Source: UBA2108 sp002713215
GTDB lineage: Bacteria; Bacteroidota; Bacteroidia; Flavobacteriales_G; Salibacteraceae
DNA length: 64,000 nt
Reading direction: 5' to 3'
NCBI GenBank assembly: GCA_937891015.1
Contig: CALAPY010000073.1
Location: 70,919 to 134,918, forward strand
Shown in pieces: positions 43,303 to 52,322 of this stretch. A model generated the notes under the pieces. That model was not told the origin of the DNA. It ran no database searches and saw nothing but the letters and a program-made list of their open reading frames with translations. The position numbers were made by a program, and so were the translations under genes. Within the stretch, counting starts at the first letter, position 1; each line of letters begins with the position of its first letter.

Positions 43303-43337
43303 AAAAATTTATTTTTACACCGTAAATAGGTTACGTT
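43303..43337 (+). promoter_or_regulatory. Shared regulatory block with CGTAA-N5-TTACG dyad (recA copy)
   Basis: AAAAATTTATTTTTACAC then CGTAA (43321-43325), ATAGG, TTACG (43331-43335), TT. The start codon of recA is 47 bases beyond. A TTTATTTG sequence (43348-43355, close to a -7 box) follows. The same block lies upstream of the TPR gene at 32237. Confidence 0.75.
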
Positions 43338-43382
43338 TTACCGTGTTTTATTTGCCTTCATAAATTACTTAAAACAGATTTC

Positions 43383-44375
43383 ATGTCACAAGATGCTAAG
43401 CTTAAAGCTTTAAAACTAACACTCGATAAAATAGATAAAACCTACGGTAAAGGTGCCGTAATGAAACTAGGCGATGACGTCGTCGAAAAAATAGAAGCAA
43501 TTCCTTCCGGCTCCATTACCCTGGATACCGCGCTGGGTATTAATGGCTTCCCTAAAGGAAGAGTTGTTGAAATATATGGCCCGGAATCATCCGGTAAAAC
43601 TACGCTGGCAATTCATGCTATTGCTGAGGTTCAAAAGCAGGGAGGTATAGCTGCGTTTATCGATGCCGAGCATGCATTCGATCGTTTCTACGCAGAAAAC
43701 CTGGGTGTTGATACCGAAAACCTGTTGATTTCGCAACCCGATAATGGCGAGCAAGCCCTGGAAATTACTGACAACTTAATTCGTTCCGGAGCTATCGATT
43801 TAATCATTGTGGATTCAGTTGCTGCACTTACACCTCGCGCTGAAATAGAAGGAGAAATGGGAGATTCTGTAATGGGACTTCAAGCCCGATTAATGTCTCA
43901 GGCTTTGAGAAAATTAACGGCTACCATTAACAAAACCAATTGCTGTTGCATTTTTATCAATCAGTTGAGGGATAAAATTGGGGTTATGTTTGGCAGCCCT
44001 GAAACAACAACCGGTGGTAAGGCACTTAAATTCTATGCTTCGGTTCGTCTTGACATTCGCAGAATTGGTCAGATTAAACATGCCGATAATGTAATTGGAA
44101 ACCGTACTCGGGTTAAAGTGGTAAAAAACAAAATGGCGCCACCTTTCCGTAAGGCCGAGTTCGATATCATGTTTGGAAGTGGAATTTCAAGATCCGGTGA
44201 AATTTTAGATTTAGCAGTCGACAATGGGGTGGTTCAAAAAAGCGGAAGTTGGTTTAGCTATGGAGATACCAAACTGGGTCAGGGTAGAGATGCTGTTAAA
44301 GAATTGATTGATGATAACCCCGAACTGGCTGATGAAATTGATGGTAAAATTCGGGAGAAACTAGCCGCTGGCTAA
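43383..44375 (+). CDS. recA: RecA recombinase
   Basis: 330 residues, normal for Bacteroidota. RecA polymerises on single-stranded DNA, catalyses strand exchange and drives the DNA damage response. Seen: Walker A GPESSGKTT (66-74), the AAFIDAEHAFD segment, Walker B LIIVDSVAALTP, the L2-region GVMFGSPETTTGGKALKFYASVRLDIRR and the DNA-binding L1 residues around LMSQALRKL. It stands alone between a divergent secreted protein gene and a strong terminator. The upstream dyad CGTAA-N5-TTACG is a candidate operator; no LexA gene is found in this window. Confidence 0.98.
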   Translation: MSQDAKLKALKLTLDKIDKTYGKGAVMKLGDDVVEKIEAIPSGSITLDTALGINGFPKGRVVEIYGPESSGKTTLAIHAIAEVQKQGGIAAFIDAEHAFDRFYAENLGVDTENLLISQPDNGEQALEITDNLIRSGAIDLIIVDSVAALTPRAEIEGEMGDSVMGLQARLMSQALRKLTATINKTNCCCIFINQLRDKIGVMFGSPETTTGGKALKFYASVRLDIRRIGQIKHADNVIGNRTRVKVVKNKMAPPFRKAEFDIMFGSGISRSGEILDLAVDNGVVQKSGSWFSYGDTKLGQGRDAVKELIDDNPELADEIDGKIREKLAAG

Positions 44376-44413
44376 TTGATACGATCAGTTTATTTAAACG
44401 ATTTAATTTTGGC

Positions 44414-44449
44414 AAACCCTGTTTTCTTTTGAAAATGGGGTTTTGTTTT
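44414..44449 (+). terminator. Terminator of recA
   Basis: AAACCC (44414-44419) pairs with GGGTTT (44438-44443) and GTTTTC with GAAAAT-like bases around TTTT, followed by TTTTGTTTT. A stem with one internal mismatch region and a T-run. Confidence 0.75.
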
Positions 44450-44471
44450 ACACTTAGTCGACATACTTTTT

Positions 44472-45473
44472 ATGAGAAACTTGCTATTTCTTTCTTTATT
44501 GACCCTGTTTTTTGCCTGCGACAATGCTTCAGAAGGCGATAACCCCAATATTCAAAAAGTAAGCTTTGGGAGCGGGTACGATAGTTTATCGACTCTCATT
44601 AATGCTGATAACTCCAATGCTGAATTGTATGCTGCAAGAGGCAATTGGCTGTGGAAGAATGGTAAACTGGATGAAGCGATCCCTGATTTTGCCAGGGCCA
44701 TACAGTTAGATAGCACCAACGGTGCTTATTACGTGGCAAAGGCCGAAGTACTTATCGATCAAAAACAAATTGGGTTAGCCAAGGCCTTGCTTGACGAAGC
44801 GATTCACAAGAGCCCGGGATCCACAGAAATTATGCTTAAGATTTCAGAGATTTTTCTATGGGCTGGAGATTATCAAAAAACAATTGATTGGGCCAATGCC
44901 GCATTGGGTTTCGATGCTTATCTGGCCGAAGCTTATTATTTAAAGGGAATGGCTCATGAATACTCCAAAGATACCGTTAAGGCCGTTTCCAGTTTTCAGA
45001 CTGCGGTGGAGCAGGACGCCAAACATTATAACGCGTATATGCAATTGGGTAAACTGTATGCCATTGAAAAACATGAATTAGCCGATGCCTACTATACCAA
45101 TGCGTTGTTGGCCAAACCCAACAGCATCGAAACCCATTATGCTCGTGGCCTTCATCGGCAAAATGTAAGCAACGCTGCTGATGCACTGGAAGATTATAAC
45201 GCAATTTTAGAACTGGAACCCAGACACGTTGCTGCAAATTACAACATAGGTTACGTAAAATTAATGTTGTTGGAACAGCCTGATTCGGCCCTGGGTTATT
45301 TCAAAACCGCTGCAGAAATTGAACCCCAGTATGCTAATGCTACCTATATGTGGGGGTATTGTCTGGAACTTCAAAATCTATTGCCCGAAGCCCTCACCAA
45401 GTATAGGGAAACCCTGGTGATTGACGAATCACATACCTTGGCAGCTAAGGGTGTTAATCGCCTGACCGAGTAG
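44472..45473 (+). CDS. TPR-repeat lipoprotein
   Basis: 333 residues. A lipobox (LTLFFAC, C16) marks a lipoprotein. The remainder consists of about eight TPR units (LYAARGNWLWKNGKLDEAIPDFARAIQLD; YVAKAEVLIDQKQIGLAKALLDEAIHKSP; YLKGMAHEYSKDTVKAVSSFQTAVEQD; ARGLHRQNVSNAADALEDYNAILELEP). Such proteins act as scaffolds in the periplasm or on the outer membrane; no catalytic part is seen. It has its own start 96 bases after recA and converges with the ClbS-like gene. Not obviously related to the other TPR gene at 32237. Confidence 0.88.
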   Translation: MRNLLFLSLLTLFFACDNASEGDNPNIQKVSFGSGYDSLSTLINADNSNAELYAARGNWLWKNGKLDEAIPDFARAIQLDSTNGAYYVAKAEVLIDQKQIGLAKALLDEAIHKSPGSTEIMLKISEIFLWAGDYQKTIDWANAALGFDAYLAEAYYLKGMAHEYSKDTVKAVSSFQTAVEQDAKHYNAYMQLGKLYAIEKHELADAYYTNALLAKPNSIETHYARGLHRQNVSNAADALEDYNAILELEPRHVAANYNIGYVKLMLLEQPDSALGYFKTAAEIEPQYANATYMWGYCLELQNLLPEALTKYRETLVIDESHTLAAKGVNRLTE

Positions 45474-45491
45474 GTATTAGTCGGTTTTCAC

Positions 45492-45992
45492 TCAGTCCTT
45501 CTTAGCCTTTTTAATCAATTTATAAGCCCAGTCGTAATGGCTTGAAGTAGCTGAAATCAGGTAAGCGCCTAGGGAGGTTGTACCTGTCCATTTGTACCTT
45601 TTCTTTTCAAACAGTTCTTCGTTTGAGTGCGCGTTTATTATATCCTGAACAGAACGATAGGATTGATCGACTAGTTTCTTTGCTTCCGAAAGCCCAATAG
45701 AACAATAATCTTCCCATATTTTTCGGTTCAATTCCGGAGTAGTTTTCCAGGTATATCCCTTCGCTGGCATCTCAGGTTTTTCCCCGGACATTCCTATCGT
45801 ATACCATTCCGCCATCATTAAATGCCAGTGATGCAAATGGCACAGAATATCTCTGATATTTCTATTCATGGTTCCTTCCGGAAACTCAGCTTGCTGTTCA
45901 TCCGGGGTGAATGATTCTATGAGTTGATTCAATTTTTTAAAATTCTTTTGGCTCAACTTGAGCAACTCGTTTTTTGTTTTAGGCCTGGACAT
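45492..45992 (-). CDS. ClbS/DfsB family four-helix-bundle protein
   Basis: 166 residues, family length. Seen: KNELLKLSQKNFKKLNQLIESF, the metal-type histidines in NIRDILCHLHHWHLMMAEWY (about 45-65), PAKGYTWKTTPELNRKIWE and YLISATSSHYDWAYKLIKKAKK. The family includes ClbS, a colibactin self-protection cyclopropane hydrolase, and DfsB; most members have no known substrate, so no resistance role should be read into this copy. It has no signal peptide and is convergent with the TPR lipoprotein gene. Confidence 0.88.
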   Translation of the reverse strand: MSRPKTKNELLKLSQKNFKKLNQLIESFTPDEQQAEFPEGTMNRNIRDILCHLHHWHLMMAEWYTIGMSGEKPEMPAKGYTWKTTPELNRKIWEDYCSIGLSEAKKLVDQSYRSVQDIINAHSNEELFEKKRYKWTGTTSLGAYLISATSSHYDWAYKLIKKAKKD

Positions 45993-46101
45993 AATACTTA
46001 ATTTAACACATTAGCAGTTGCGTAATTCAAACGTAAAAACGGAAAGCCGACTATACAATGAGATGGGTCAGAAATTAAACCTGTTTTTATTGATTAGGTG
46101 G

Positions 46102-47475
46102 TTAGTTTGATTTTACTAATTCGTAAGTATAAACCTGATCGTCAAGTAATACCTTTAAAAGGTAAACCTTCGGTGTTGAAATGGCATCCTTAAGGTGAAG
46201 CCGGTAGACGTTTTGTTCGTTCTCCAGGCCATGCTCTTTCCGGGTTTCAATTTCTTTTCCAAGTTCATCGTAGAGAACCAAATCTACTCGCTGAGCTTTT
46301 GCAGAAGAGAGGTCTACGTCGATATTGGTTGAAAAAGGGTTGGGGTATATTTTAATATCATTTGAATTGGGTAGAGACTCAGCGACATGTGTTTGTAGTG
46401 ACTTGTCAACGTTGAACACATACAACCCTGTCTTCATATCACTTACCAATACATTTCCCGAAGGCAAAAGCGGATAAATGCCCCATGCTCCATGGAAACC
46501 AATGCTGTCTTTTCCAAGATGAGTATCGTAGAATCCTGTTTTTACCGGTTTTGAGGGGTCAGATATATCAAAGATTTGCAGTCCGTCAGCATAATAGGAA
46601 AAGAAAGCAAATTCCCCCTTAATTATTACATTATGAGCTATGGAACTATCATCTACACCAGAAGTGAGTGTAGATTTTAGTTTTATGTTTTTTAAATCCG
46701 AAACGTCATACACTTTGACTTTTTTACCGCGGGTTTCGTCACAAAAAACAAAAATATCCCCTCGCTCATTTAACCAGCCACTATGATTGTATCCCTTATC
46801 CGGATAGGAGGTTAGTGAGGTGTACGTAACCGGTTTCTTCGGCTTATAAAAGTCAACAATGTAGAACCCTCTTTTTGAACCGTTTATATAGGCGAAGTCG
46901 TGCCTTACATATATATCATGCACTTCGGGTAAACCCGTATAGGTAGTTAGGCGCTGTGGCGATAAAGGGTCTTTTATGGAATAAATAATTAACGCACTAT
47001 GCTCGGTACCGCATACATACAATCGCTCCGAAGCCGAATCAATAAAGATGTTGTGTGCTCTTTTAAACAGAGAGTCCTCATCGTATACTTTAACCAGGGA
47101 GTCGGGCAAATACTGAAGATCGAATATTTGCAACGAACTGCCCCCTTCATCGCATACAGCGTACAGGTAGTTTTTATAAACTTTATAATCCCGGTGAACC
47201 ACGTTGGTTCCCCTATAAGCACCTCGAGCAGAATCTACCTGGTATATTCTGGTAGGGCGGGTTACGTCAATAATATGAGTTCCATACGTAGAGCCGATGA
47301 CGGCATATTCTCGATGATTTAGAGCAAAGCCCCAGACTTCATTGTATGGATTCTCCCTGGTATTTGGGGCTATGGTTGTATCATTCCAGTTACTCAGTAG
47401 AGTTACATTTTTGCTTATTTGAGAAAAAGCCGGTTGACTTACCAGAATTAATATACCAAGTAGAAGTTTTCTCAT
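46102..47475 (-). CDS. Secreted LVIVD-repeat (choice-of-anchor B) protein with T9SS sorting domain
   Basis: 457 residues. Signal peptide 1-18 (MRKLLLGILILVSQPAFSQ). Residues about 40-360 hold LVIVD-type beta-propeller repeats (TYGTHIIDVTRPTRIYQVDS, SLQIFDLQYLPD, AFFSYYADGLQIFDISDPSKPVKTG) typical of choice-of-anchor B family proteins. The last about 80 residues (IKIYPNPFSTNIDVDLSSA to YTYELVKSN) are a type A T9SS sorting domain, so it is exported to the surface or medium. It lies alone, divergent from dnaE across 280 bases. Confidence 0.92.
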   Translation of the reverse strand: MRKLLLGILILVSQPAFSQISKNVTLLSNWNDTTIAPNTRENPYNEVWGFALNHREYAVIGSTYGTHIIDVTRPTRIYQVDSARGAYRGTNVVHRDYKVYKNYLYAVCDEGGSSLQIFDLQYLPDSLVKVYDEDSLFKRAHNIFIDSASERLYVCGTEHSALIIYSIKDPLSPQRLTTYTGLPEVHDIYVRHDFAYINGSKRGFYIVDFYKPKKPVTYTSLTSYPDKGYNHSGWLNERGDIFVFCDETRGKKVKVYDVSDLKNIKLKSTLTSGVDDSSIAHNVIIKGEFAFFSYYADGLQIFDISDPSKPVKTGFYDTHLGKDSIGFHGAWGIYPLLPSGNVLVSDMKTGLYVFNVDKSLQTHVAESLPNSNDIKIYPNPFSTNIDVDLSSAKAQRVDLVLYDELGKEIETRKEHGLENEQNVYRLHLKDAISTPKVYLLKVLLDDQVYTYELVKSN

Positions 47476-47631
47476 TAGCTGTGGGTATGCGTTGTTATTC
47501 AGTTTACTATAAAATTAAAGAATAGGTTACACCTTCCGGAAATCAAATCCGTTGGTTTTATGAATAGCCGTATTCAATGTTTAAGTGGTATCAATTGTTA
47601 GGTACTAAGCTTTGAGATGTTAATAAGTAAA

Positions 47632-47651
47632 ACCTAAATCCAGGTTTAGGT
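47632..47651. promoter_or_regulatory. Inverted repeat in the dnaE upstream region
   Basis: ACCTAAA (47632-47638) and TTTAGGT (47645-47651) form a 7-bp dyad with a 6-base centre about 105 bases before the dnaE start and about 157 bases from the divergent gene. It may be an operator or just a hairpin; no nearby -7 box is convincing. Confidence 0.35.
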
Positions 47652-47755
47652 AAACCGATTTAAGCATTGAATTTCCTAATTTCATAAACCCATTTTAGGA
47701 TAAGAGTAAAGTTGTATTATCCTGTGATACAGAGGAATACTAAGCGAATTATTTT

Positions 47756-50700
47756 ATGTATTTAATTTTTGATACAGAGACTACCGGTTTACCCAAAAAC
47801 TACAATGCACCGTTAACCGATTTCGATAACTGGCCAAGAATGGTTCAGTTGGCCTGGCAGCTTCACGATGCCGAAGGTCAGTTGATTGAGGTTAAAAACT
47901 ACATTGTAAAACCAGATGGCTATACGATACCCTACAACGCCGAAAAAATCCATGGAATATCAACCAAACGCGCTAAGGAACAAGGGGTAGACCTGAGCTA
48001 TGTGCTGGAAGAATTCAACAAGGATTTAGAAAGGGCCAATTACAGCGTTGGCCACAACATCGAATTTGATATAAATATTGTTGGTTGCGAGTACCTAAGG
48101 GCTGGGATTGAAACTTCCCTGCACGATAAGGAAGACCTCGATACCAAAAACGACGCAACAACCAATTATGTTGCTATTCCGGGTGGACGTGGTGGAAAAT
48201 TCAAATGGCCAACACTTACCGAGTTGTACCAAAAACTCTTTGGAGAAGGATTTGACGAGGCACACAATGCTTCTGCCGATGTGGAGGCCACGGCACGCTG
48301 TTTCCTTGAACTTATTCGAATTGGAGTTTTTACTCCCAAATATGTAGGACTTAGCGACGATGAGTTTGCTGCATTTCTTTTGGCCAACCCGGAAGAAATT
48401 CAGCTTATAGGATTAAACATAGAGCCCTACAATCCTAATGAACTGGAAGGGACTTCAGAAGAGACAGCAGAAGCAATTGATCTAACAGTTGAGGAAGAGG
48501 GAGATGCAGAGGAACTCCATGAATTTGAATTCTGCCATTTGCACAACCATACCCAGTATTCGGTTCTTCAAGCCACTACCAACATCTATAATTTGGTAGA
48601 AAAGGCCAGGGAGTTTAACATGAGTGCTGTGGCCATGACCGACCTGGGTAATATGTACGGTGCTTTTGCATTCAATCAAGCTTGTATTCGCGCAGGAATA
48701 AAACCAATAATTGGTTGTGAGGTTTATGTTGCCGAAGAATATAAGAAGCAAAAGTTTACCAAGGACAACCCCGATAGAAGGCATCCGTTGGTTCTGCTGG
48801 CTAAAGATGTTAGTGGATATCACAACCTGGTAAAAATTGTATCGGAAGGCTATATCAATGGGTTTTATGCAGGAATTCCCAGGGTTGGAAAAGAGGTTAT
48901 TGAAGAGTTTAAAGAGGGGTTAATATGCCTGTCAGGAGGTATTAATTCCGAAGCAGCGCATCTGGTACTTAATGTTGGAGAAGAACAGGCAGAAGCAGCT
49001 ATTTTATATTGGAAATCTGTATTTGGAGAGGATTATTACCTGGAGTTATTGAACCACAAATTGGATGAAGAAACTCACTTGAACGAGGTTTTGGCCCAAT
49101 TTGGAAAAAAGCACAACATTGAATTAATTGCCGGAAACAACAACTATTACCTTACTCCCGAAGATGCCAATGCACATGATATTTTGTTGTGTGTGAAAGA
49201 CGGGGCGCTTCAAAGTGACCCAATTGGACGAGGCAGGGGATATCGAAAAGGAATGCCCAACCAGGAGTTTTATTTCAAATCCCAGGAGGAAATGAAAAAG
49301 CTTTTTGTCCGGTATCCGAAAGCGATTAGCAATACCACAAAAATTGCCGAGAGTATAGTTCCGTTCCAGCTCGAAAAAGATCCCTTGCTTCCTGAGTTTG
49401 CACTGCCGGAAGGCTTCGATAATCAGAATGATTATTTACGACACCTGACTTATAAAGGAGCAGAAAAAAGATATCCTGAAATTACTGATGAAATCAGAGA
49501 ACGGCTAGACTACGAATTAAAGATTATAAAGGAAATGGGCTTTCCCGGCTACTTTCTTATTGTTCAGGATTTTACTTCGCAGGCTAGGCTTATGGGAGTA
49601 TCCGTGGGACCGGGGAGGGGATCAGCAGCGGGATCTGCCGTAGCCTACTGCGTTGGAATTACCAATATTGACCCAATAGAATACAAATTACTCTTCGAGC
49701 GATTTCTAAACCCCGAAAGGATATCCATGCCTGATATTGATATCGATTTCGATGATGAAGGAAGGGGCGCCATTATTGAATGGGTGGTTGAAAAATACGG
49801 TTACAAACAAGTAGCACAAATTGTTACTTACGGTACCATGGCTGCCAAATCTTCGCTCCGTGATGTGGGGAGGGTACTCAATATGCCGTTGAACGATGTC
49901 AATAACATTTGTAAGATTTTTCCCGATCATTTAAGTGCTTCGCTTAAGGCTGTTTTGGCCGACGGTGGTGTGACCAAAAAATTGAGTGACAAGCTTAATT
50001 CCGATCAAAAACAACAGGCCGAAGCATTTAGAAAAATGTCGGAAGGAAGTGACTTTAATTCCCAGGTAATTAATCAGGCAAAAATTCTGGAAGGCTCTGT
50101 TCGTAATACGGGTACACATGCATGTGGGGTCATCATTGCCCCTGACGATTTAACCAATTATATTCCGGTGAGTACTTCCAAAGATGCCGACTTGCTCATT
50201 ACTCAGTTTGACAATAAGGTGGTTGAAGATGCCGGACTGTTGAAAATGGATTTCTTGGGATTAAAAACCCTTACCGTTATTAAACACGCCATTAAGCTAA
50301 TAAAGGAGAAACACAATGTTGAAATTGACATTGATGCCATTCCACTCGACGACGAAAAAACCTTTGAACTCTACCAAAGAGGAGAGACCAACGGAACTTT
50401 TCAGTTTGAGTCGGTTGGAATGCAGAAATACCTGCGAAAGTTAAAGCCAACCAATATTGAAGATTTAATTGCAATGAATGCCCTTTATCGTCCCGGGCCG
50501 CTTCAGTTTATCGACTCATTTATCGATCGAAAACACGGCAGGGAAGTAGTTGAATATCCCCATCAACTCATAGAAGATATTCTAAAAGACACCAACGGGA
50601 TTATGGTCTACCAGGAGCAGATTATGAAAACGGCCCAAATTATTGGTGGGTTTTCCCTCGGTGGAGCTGATTTACTCAGACGTGCCATGGGTAAGAAGAA

Positions 50701-52054
50701 AATGGATGTGATGCAACAACAAAAAGTTGTTTTTGCAGAAGGAGCCAAACGAATCCATGACATTGAGGAGGAGAAATCGAATGAGATATTCGAGGTAATG
50801 GAAAAGTTTGCCGAATATGGATTTAACCGATCGCATTCCGCTGCTTATTCGCTCATCGCCTACCAAACAGCCTATTTAAAAGCGCATTATCCTGCCGAGT
50901 TTATGGCAGCCGTACTAACCAATAGTATGAACGACATTAAGAAAGTAACCTTCTTTATGGATGAATGCCGACGAATGGCTATGCCTGTTTTAGGACCTGA
51001 TGTCAATGAGTCGTCCTACCGTTTTTCGGTAAACGACAAGGGCGAGATTCGATTTGGAATGGGGGCTGTAAAAGGAGTAGGGGAAGGAGCCGTTGAAGCC
51101 ATTATATCGGAGCGGCAAAATGGAAAGTATACCTCCATTTTTGATTTTACCAAGCGAATCGATCTACGTGCGTGTAATAAGAGAGCCCTGGAGAGCCTAG
51201 CTTTGGCAGGAGGATTCGATTCATTCGAAAACACACACAGAGCCCAGTATTTTTATGAAGAGGGAGGTTCTACATTTTTAGAAAAGGCCATTAAGTTTGG
51301 AGCTTCCCACCAGTTGAGTGAAAACTCAGCGCAAGTATCACTCTTTGGAGAATCGAGTGATGTAAGTATCCCTGAACCCAGTCCTCCCGAATGCGAGAAA
51401 TGGGGAACCCTTGAAGAATTGTCTAAGGAGAAGGAAATGGTAGGCGTATTTATTTCGGGCCATCCACTGGATGATTACCGACTCGAAATTGAACATTTCT
51501 GCATGAAGAATTTTCACCTGGGAATGTTATCCGCCAACATGGGCGCCTTTATGGGCAAGGAATTAAAGATTGCCTGCATTGTAACTGAGGCGAATCATTT
51601 AACCACCAAAAAGGGCAAACCCTGGGGAAAGGTTAAAATTGAAGACTACCAGGGCGATTTTGAGTTGTTCCTTTTCGGAGATGATTATCTGAACAACCAG
51701 CCCTTTTTAACTCCTAACTACTATTTGTTTATTCGGGGAACGGTGGTAATGAGTCGTTATCGAAACGAACCCGAATTCAAAGTCAAGAAAATGAGTTTGC
51801 TTAGCGACCTCAGGGAAAAAATCGCCTCAGAAATCAGTTTATCCGTCAATTTGAACCGGGTCGACGACGTATTTATTGATGAGTTGGATCACTTGCTTGA
51901 AAAAAATGAAGGCAATTGTAAGGTCATCATGAAGTTCCACGACGAAAAAGAGCAAATTGATTCCAAGGGAATTCTTAGAGGAAAAAAAGTGGTGATTTCG
52001 GATGAACTAATTGAGCAGTTGGAGAAGCTTGATATTGGTTTTACTATGAATTAG
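47756..52054 (+). CDS. dnaE: DNA polymerase III alpha subunit with N-terminal DnaQ-like exonuclease domain
   Basis: 1432 residues. Residues 1-185 form a DEDD 3'-5' exonuclease domain (YLIFDTETTG, the VGHNIEFDINIV segment, and HNASADVEATARCF), so proofreading is built in. A linker leads to a PHP domain (FCHLHNHTQYSVL, about 258-270) and then the polymerase core with the catalytic motif PDIDIDFDDEGRG (about 658-670), FVSVGPGRGSAAGSAVAYCVG-type palm sequence, the NGTFQFESVGMQKYLRKLKP fingers and the RPGPLQFIDSFIDRKHG thumb/finger segment. C-terminal HhH and OB domains follow. It replicates the chromosome. The fusion occurs in some Bacteroidota lineages. Confidence 0.95.
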   Translation: MYLIFDTETTGLPKNYNAPLTDFDNWPRMVQLAWQLHDAEGQLIEVKNYIVKPDGYTIPYNAEKIHGISTKRAKEQGVDLSYVLEEFNKDLERANYSVGHNIEFDINIVGCEYLRAGIETSLHDKEDLDTKNDATTNYVAIPGGRGGKFKWPTLTELYQKLFGEGFDEAHNASADVEATARCFLELIRIGVFTPKYVGLSDDEFAAFLLANPEEIQLIGLNIEPYNPNELEGTSEETAEAIDLTVEEEGDAEELHEFEFCHLHNHTQYSVLQATTNIYNLVEKAREFNMSAVAMTDLGNMYGAFAFNQACIRAGIKPIIGCEVYVAEEYKKQKFTKDNPDRRHPLVLLAKDVSGYHNLVKIVSEGYINGFYAGIPRVGKEVIEEFKEGLICLSGGINSEAAHLVLNVGEEQAEAAILYWKSVFGEDYYLELLNHKLDEETHLNEVLAQFGKKHNIELIAGNNNYYLTPEDANAHDILLCVKDGALQSDPIGRGRGYRKGMPNQEFYFKSQEEMKKLFVRYPKAISNTTKIAESIVPFQLEKDPLLPEFALPEGFDNQNDYLRHLTYKGAEKRYPEITDEIRERLDYELKIIKEMGFPGYFLIVQDFTSQARLMGVSVGPGRGSAAGSAVAYCVGITNIDPIEYKLLFERFLNPERISMPDIDIDFDDEGRGAIIEWVVEKYGYKQVAQIVTYGTMAAKSSLRDVGRVLNMPLNDVNNICKIFPDHLSASLKAVLADGGVTKKLSDKLNSDQKQQAEAFRKMSEGSDFNSQVINQAKILEGSVRNTGTHACGVIIAPDDLTNYIPVSTSKDADLLITQFDNKVVEDAGLLKMDFLGLKTLTVIKHAIKLIKEKHNVEIDIDAIPLDDEKTFELYQRGETNGTFQFESVGMQKYLRKLKPTNIEDLIAMNALYRPGPLQFIDSFIDRKHGREVVEYPHQLIEDILKDTNGIMVYQEQIMKTAQIIGGFSLGGADLLRRAMGKKKMDVMQQQKVVFAEGAKRIHDIEEEKSNEIFEVMEKFAEYGFNRSHSAAYSLIAYQTAYLKAHYPAEFMAAVLTNSMNDIKKVTFFMDECRRMAMPVLGPDVNESSYRFSVNDKGEIRFGMGAVKGVGEGAVEAIISERQNGKYTSIFDFTKRIDLRACNKRALESLALAGGFDSFENTHRAQYFYEEGGSTFLEKAIKFGASHQLSENSAQVSLFGESSDVSIPEPSPPECEKWGTLEELSKEKEMVGVFISGHPLDDYRLEIEHFCMKNFHLGMLSANMGAFMGKELKIACIVTEANHLTTKKGKPWGKVKIEDYQGDFELFLFGDDYLNNQPFLTPNYYLFIRGTVVMSRYRNEPEFKVKKMSLLSDLREKIASEISLSVNLNRVDDVFIDELDHLLEKNEGNCKVIMKFHDEKEQIDSKGILRGKKVVISDELIEQLEKLDIGFTMN

Positions 52055-52086
52055 TCCGAAATTGTTTTGGTTAGTGAATTATTTTT

Positions 52087-52215
52087 GGTAACGGTCTGTG
52101 TATGAGTAGTATCGGGTTTCTACTCACAAACTTTTCAGTTCTGCACTGACCTTAATATTATGTTTATACTTTCGTTTTATCACTTAAACCGTTATTACTT
52201 ATACACAATGTTGTA
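52087..52215. repeat. Bacteroidota-type palindromic element at the left border of the R-M island
   Basis: The element begins TAACGGTC and carries TGTGTATGAG (52097-52106), which pairs with CTTATACACA (52198-52207), just before TGTTGTACGC. Inside it GAGTAG (52104-52109) pairs with CTACTC (52120-52125). The TAACGG...GTTGT arrangement resembles dispersed intergenic elements common in Bacteroidota, often next to accessory genes. Confidence 0.55.
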
Positions 52216-52231
52216 CGCTGGCTTTTCTTTC

Positions 52232-52318
52232 TTTTTGGTAATTTGGCGTTGGCGTGAAAGCTCTTTGCAACCGCAGGAACGAGGATTGCAATGTGCTTGA
52301 ACTTTGTGCTGGAGTTAT
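52232..52318. repeat. Left copy of imperfect direct repeat flanking the R-M island
   Basis: Contains, in order, TTTTTGG (52232-52238), GTGAAAGCTCTTT (52254-52266), ACGAG (52279-52283) and ATGTGCTTGAAC (52291-52302). The right copy (57683-57772) has the same blocks in the same order and with similar spacing. This copy abuts the stop of the left-most methylase gene. Confidence 0.65.
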
Positions 52319-52322
52319 TTCA

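Noticed and set aside
45492..45992. Colibactin-type self-resistance for the ClbS/DfsB-like protein
   Set aside because: The family is wide and mostly of unknown substrate; no biosynthetic genes are nearby.
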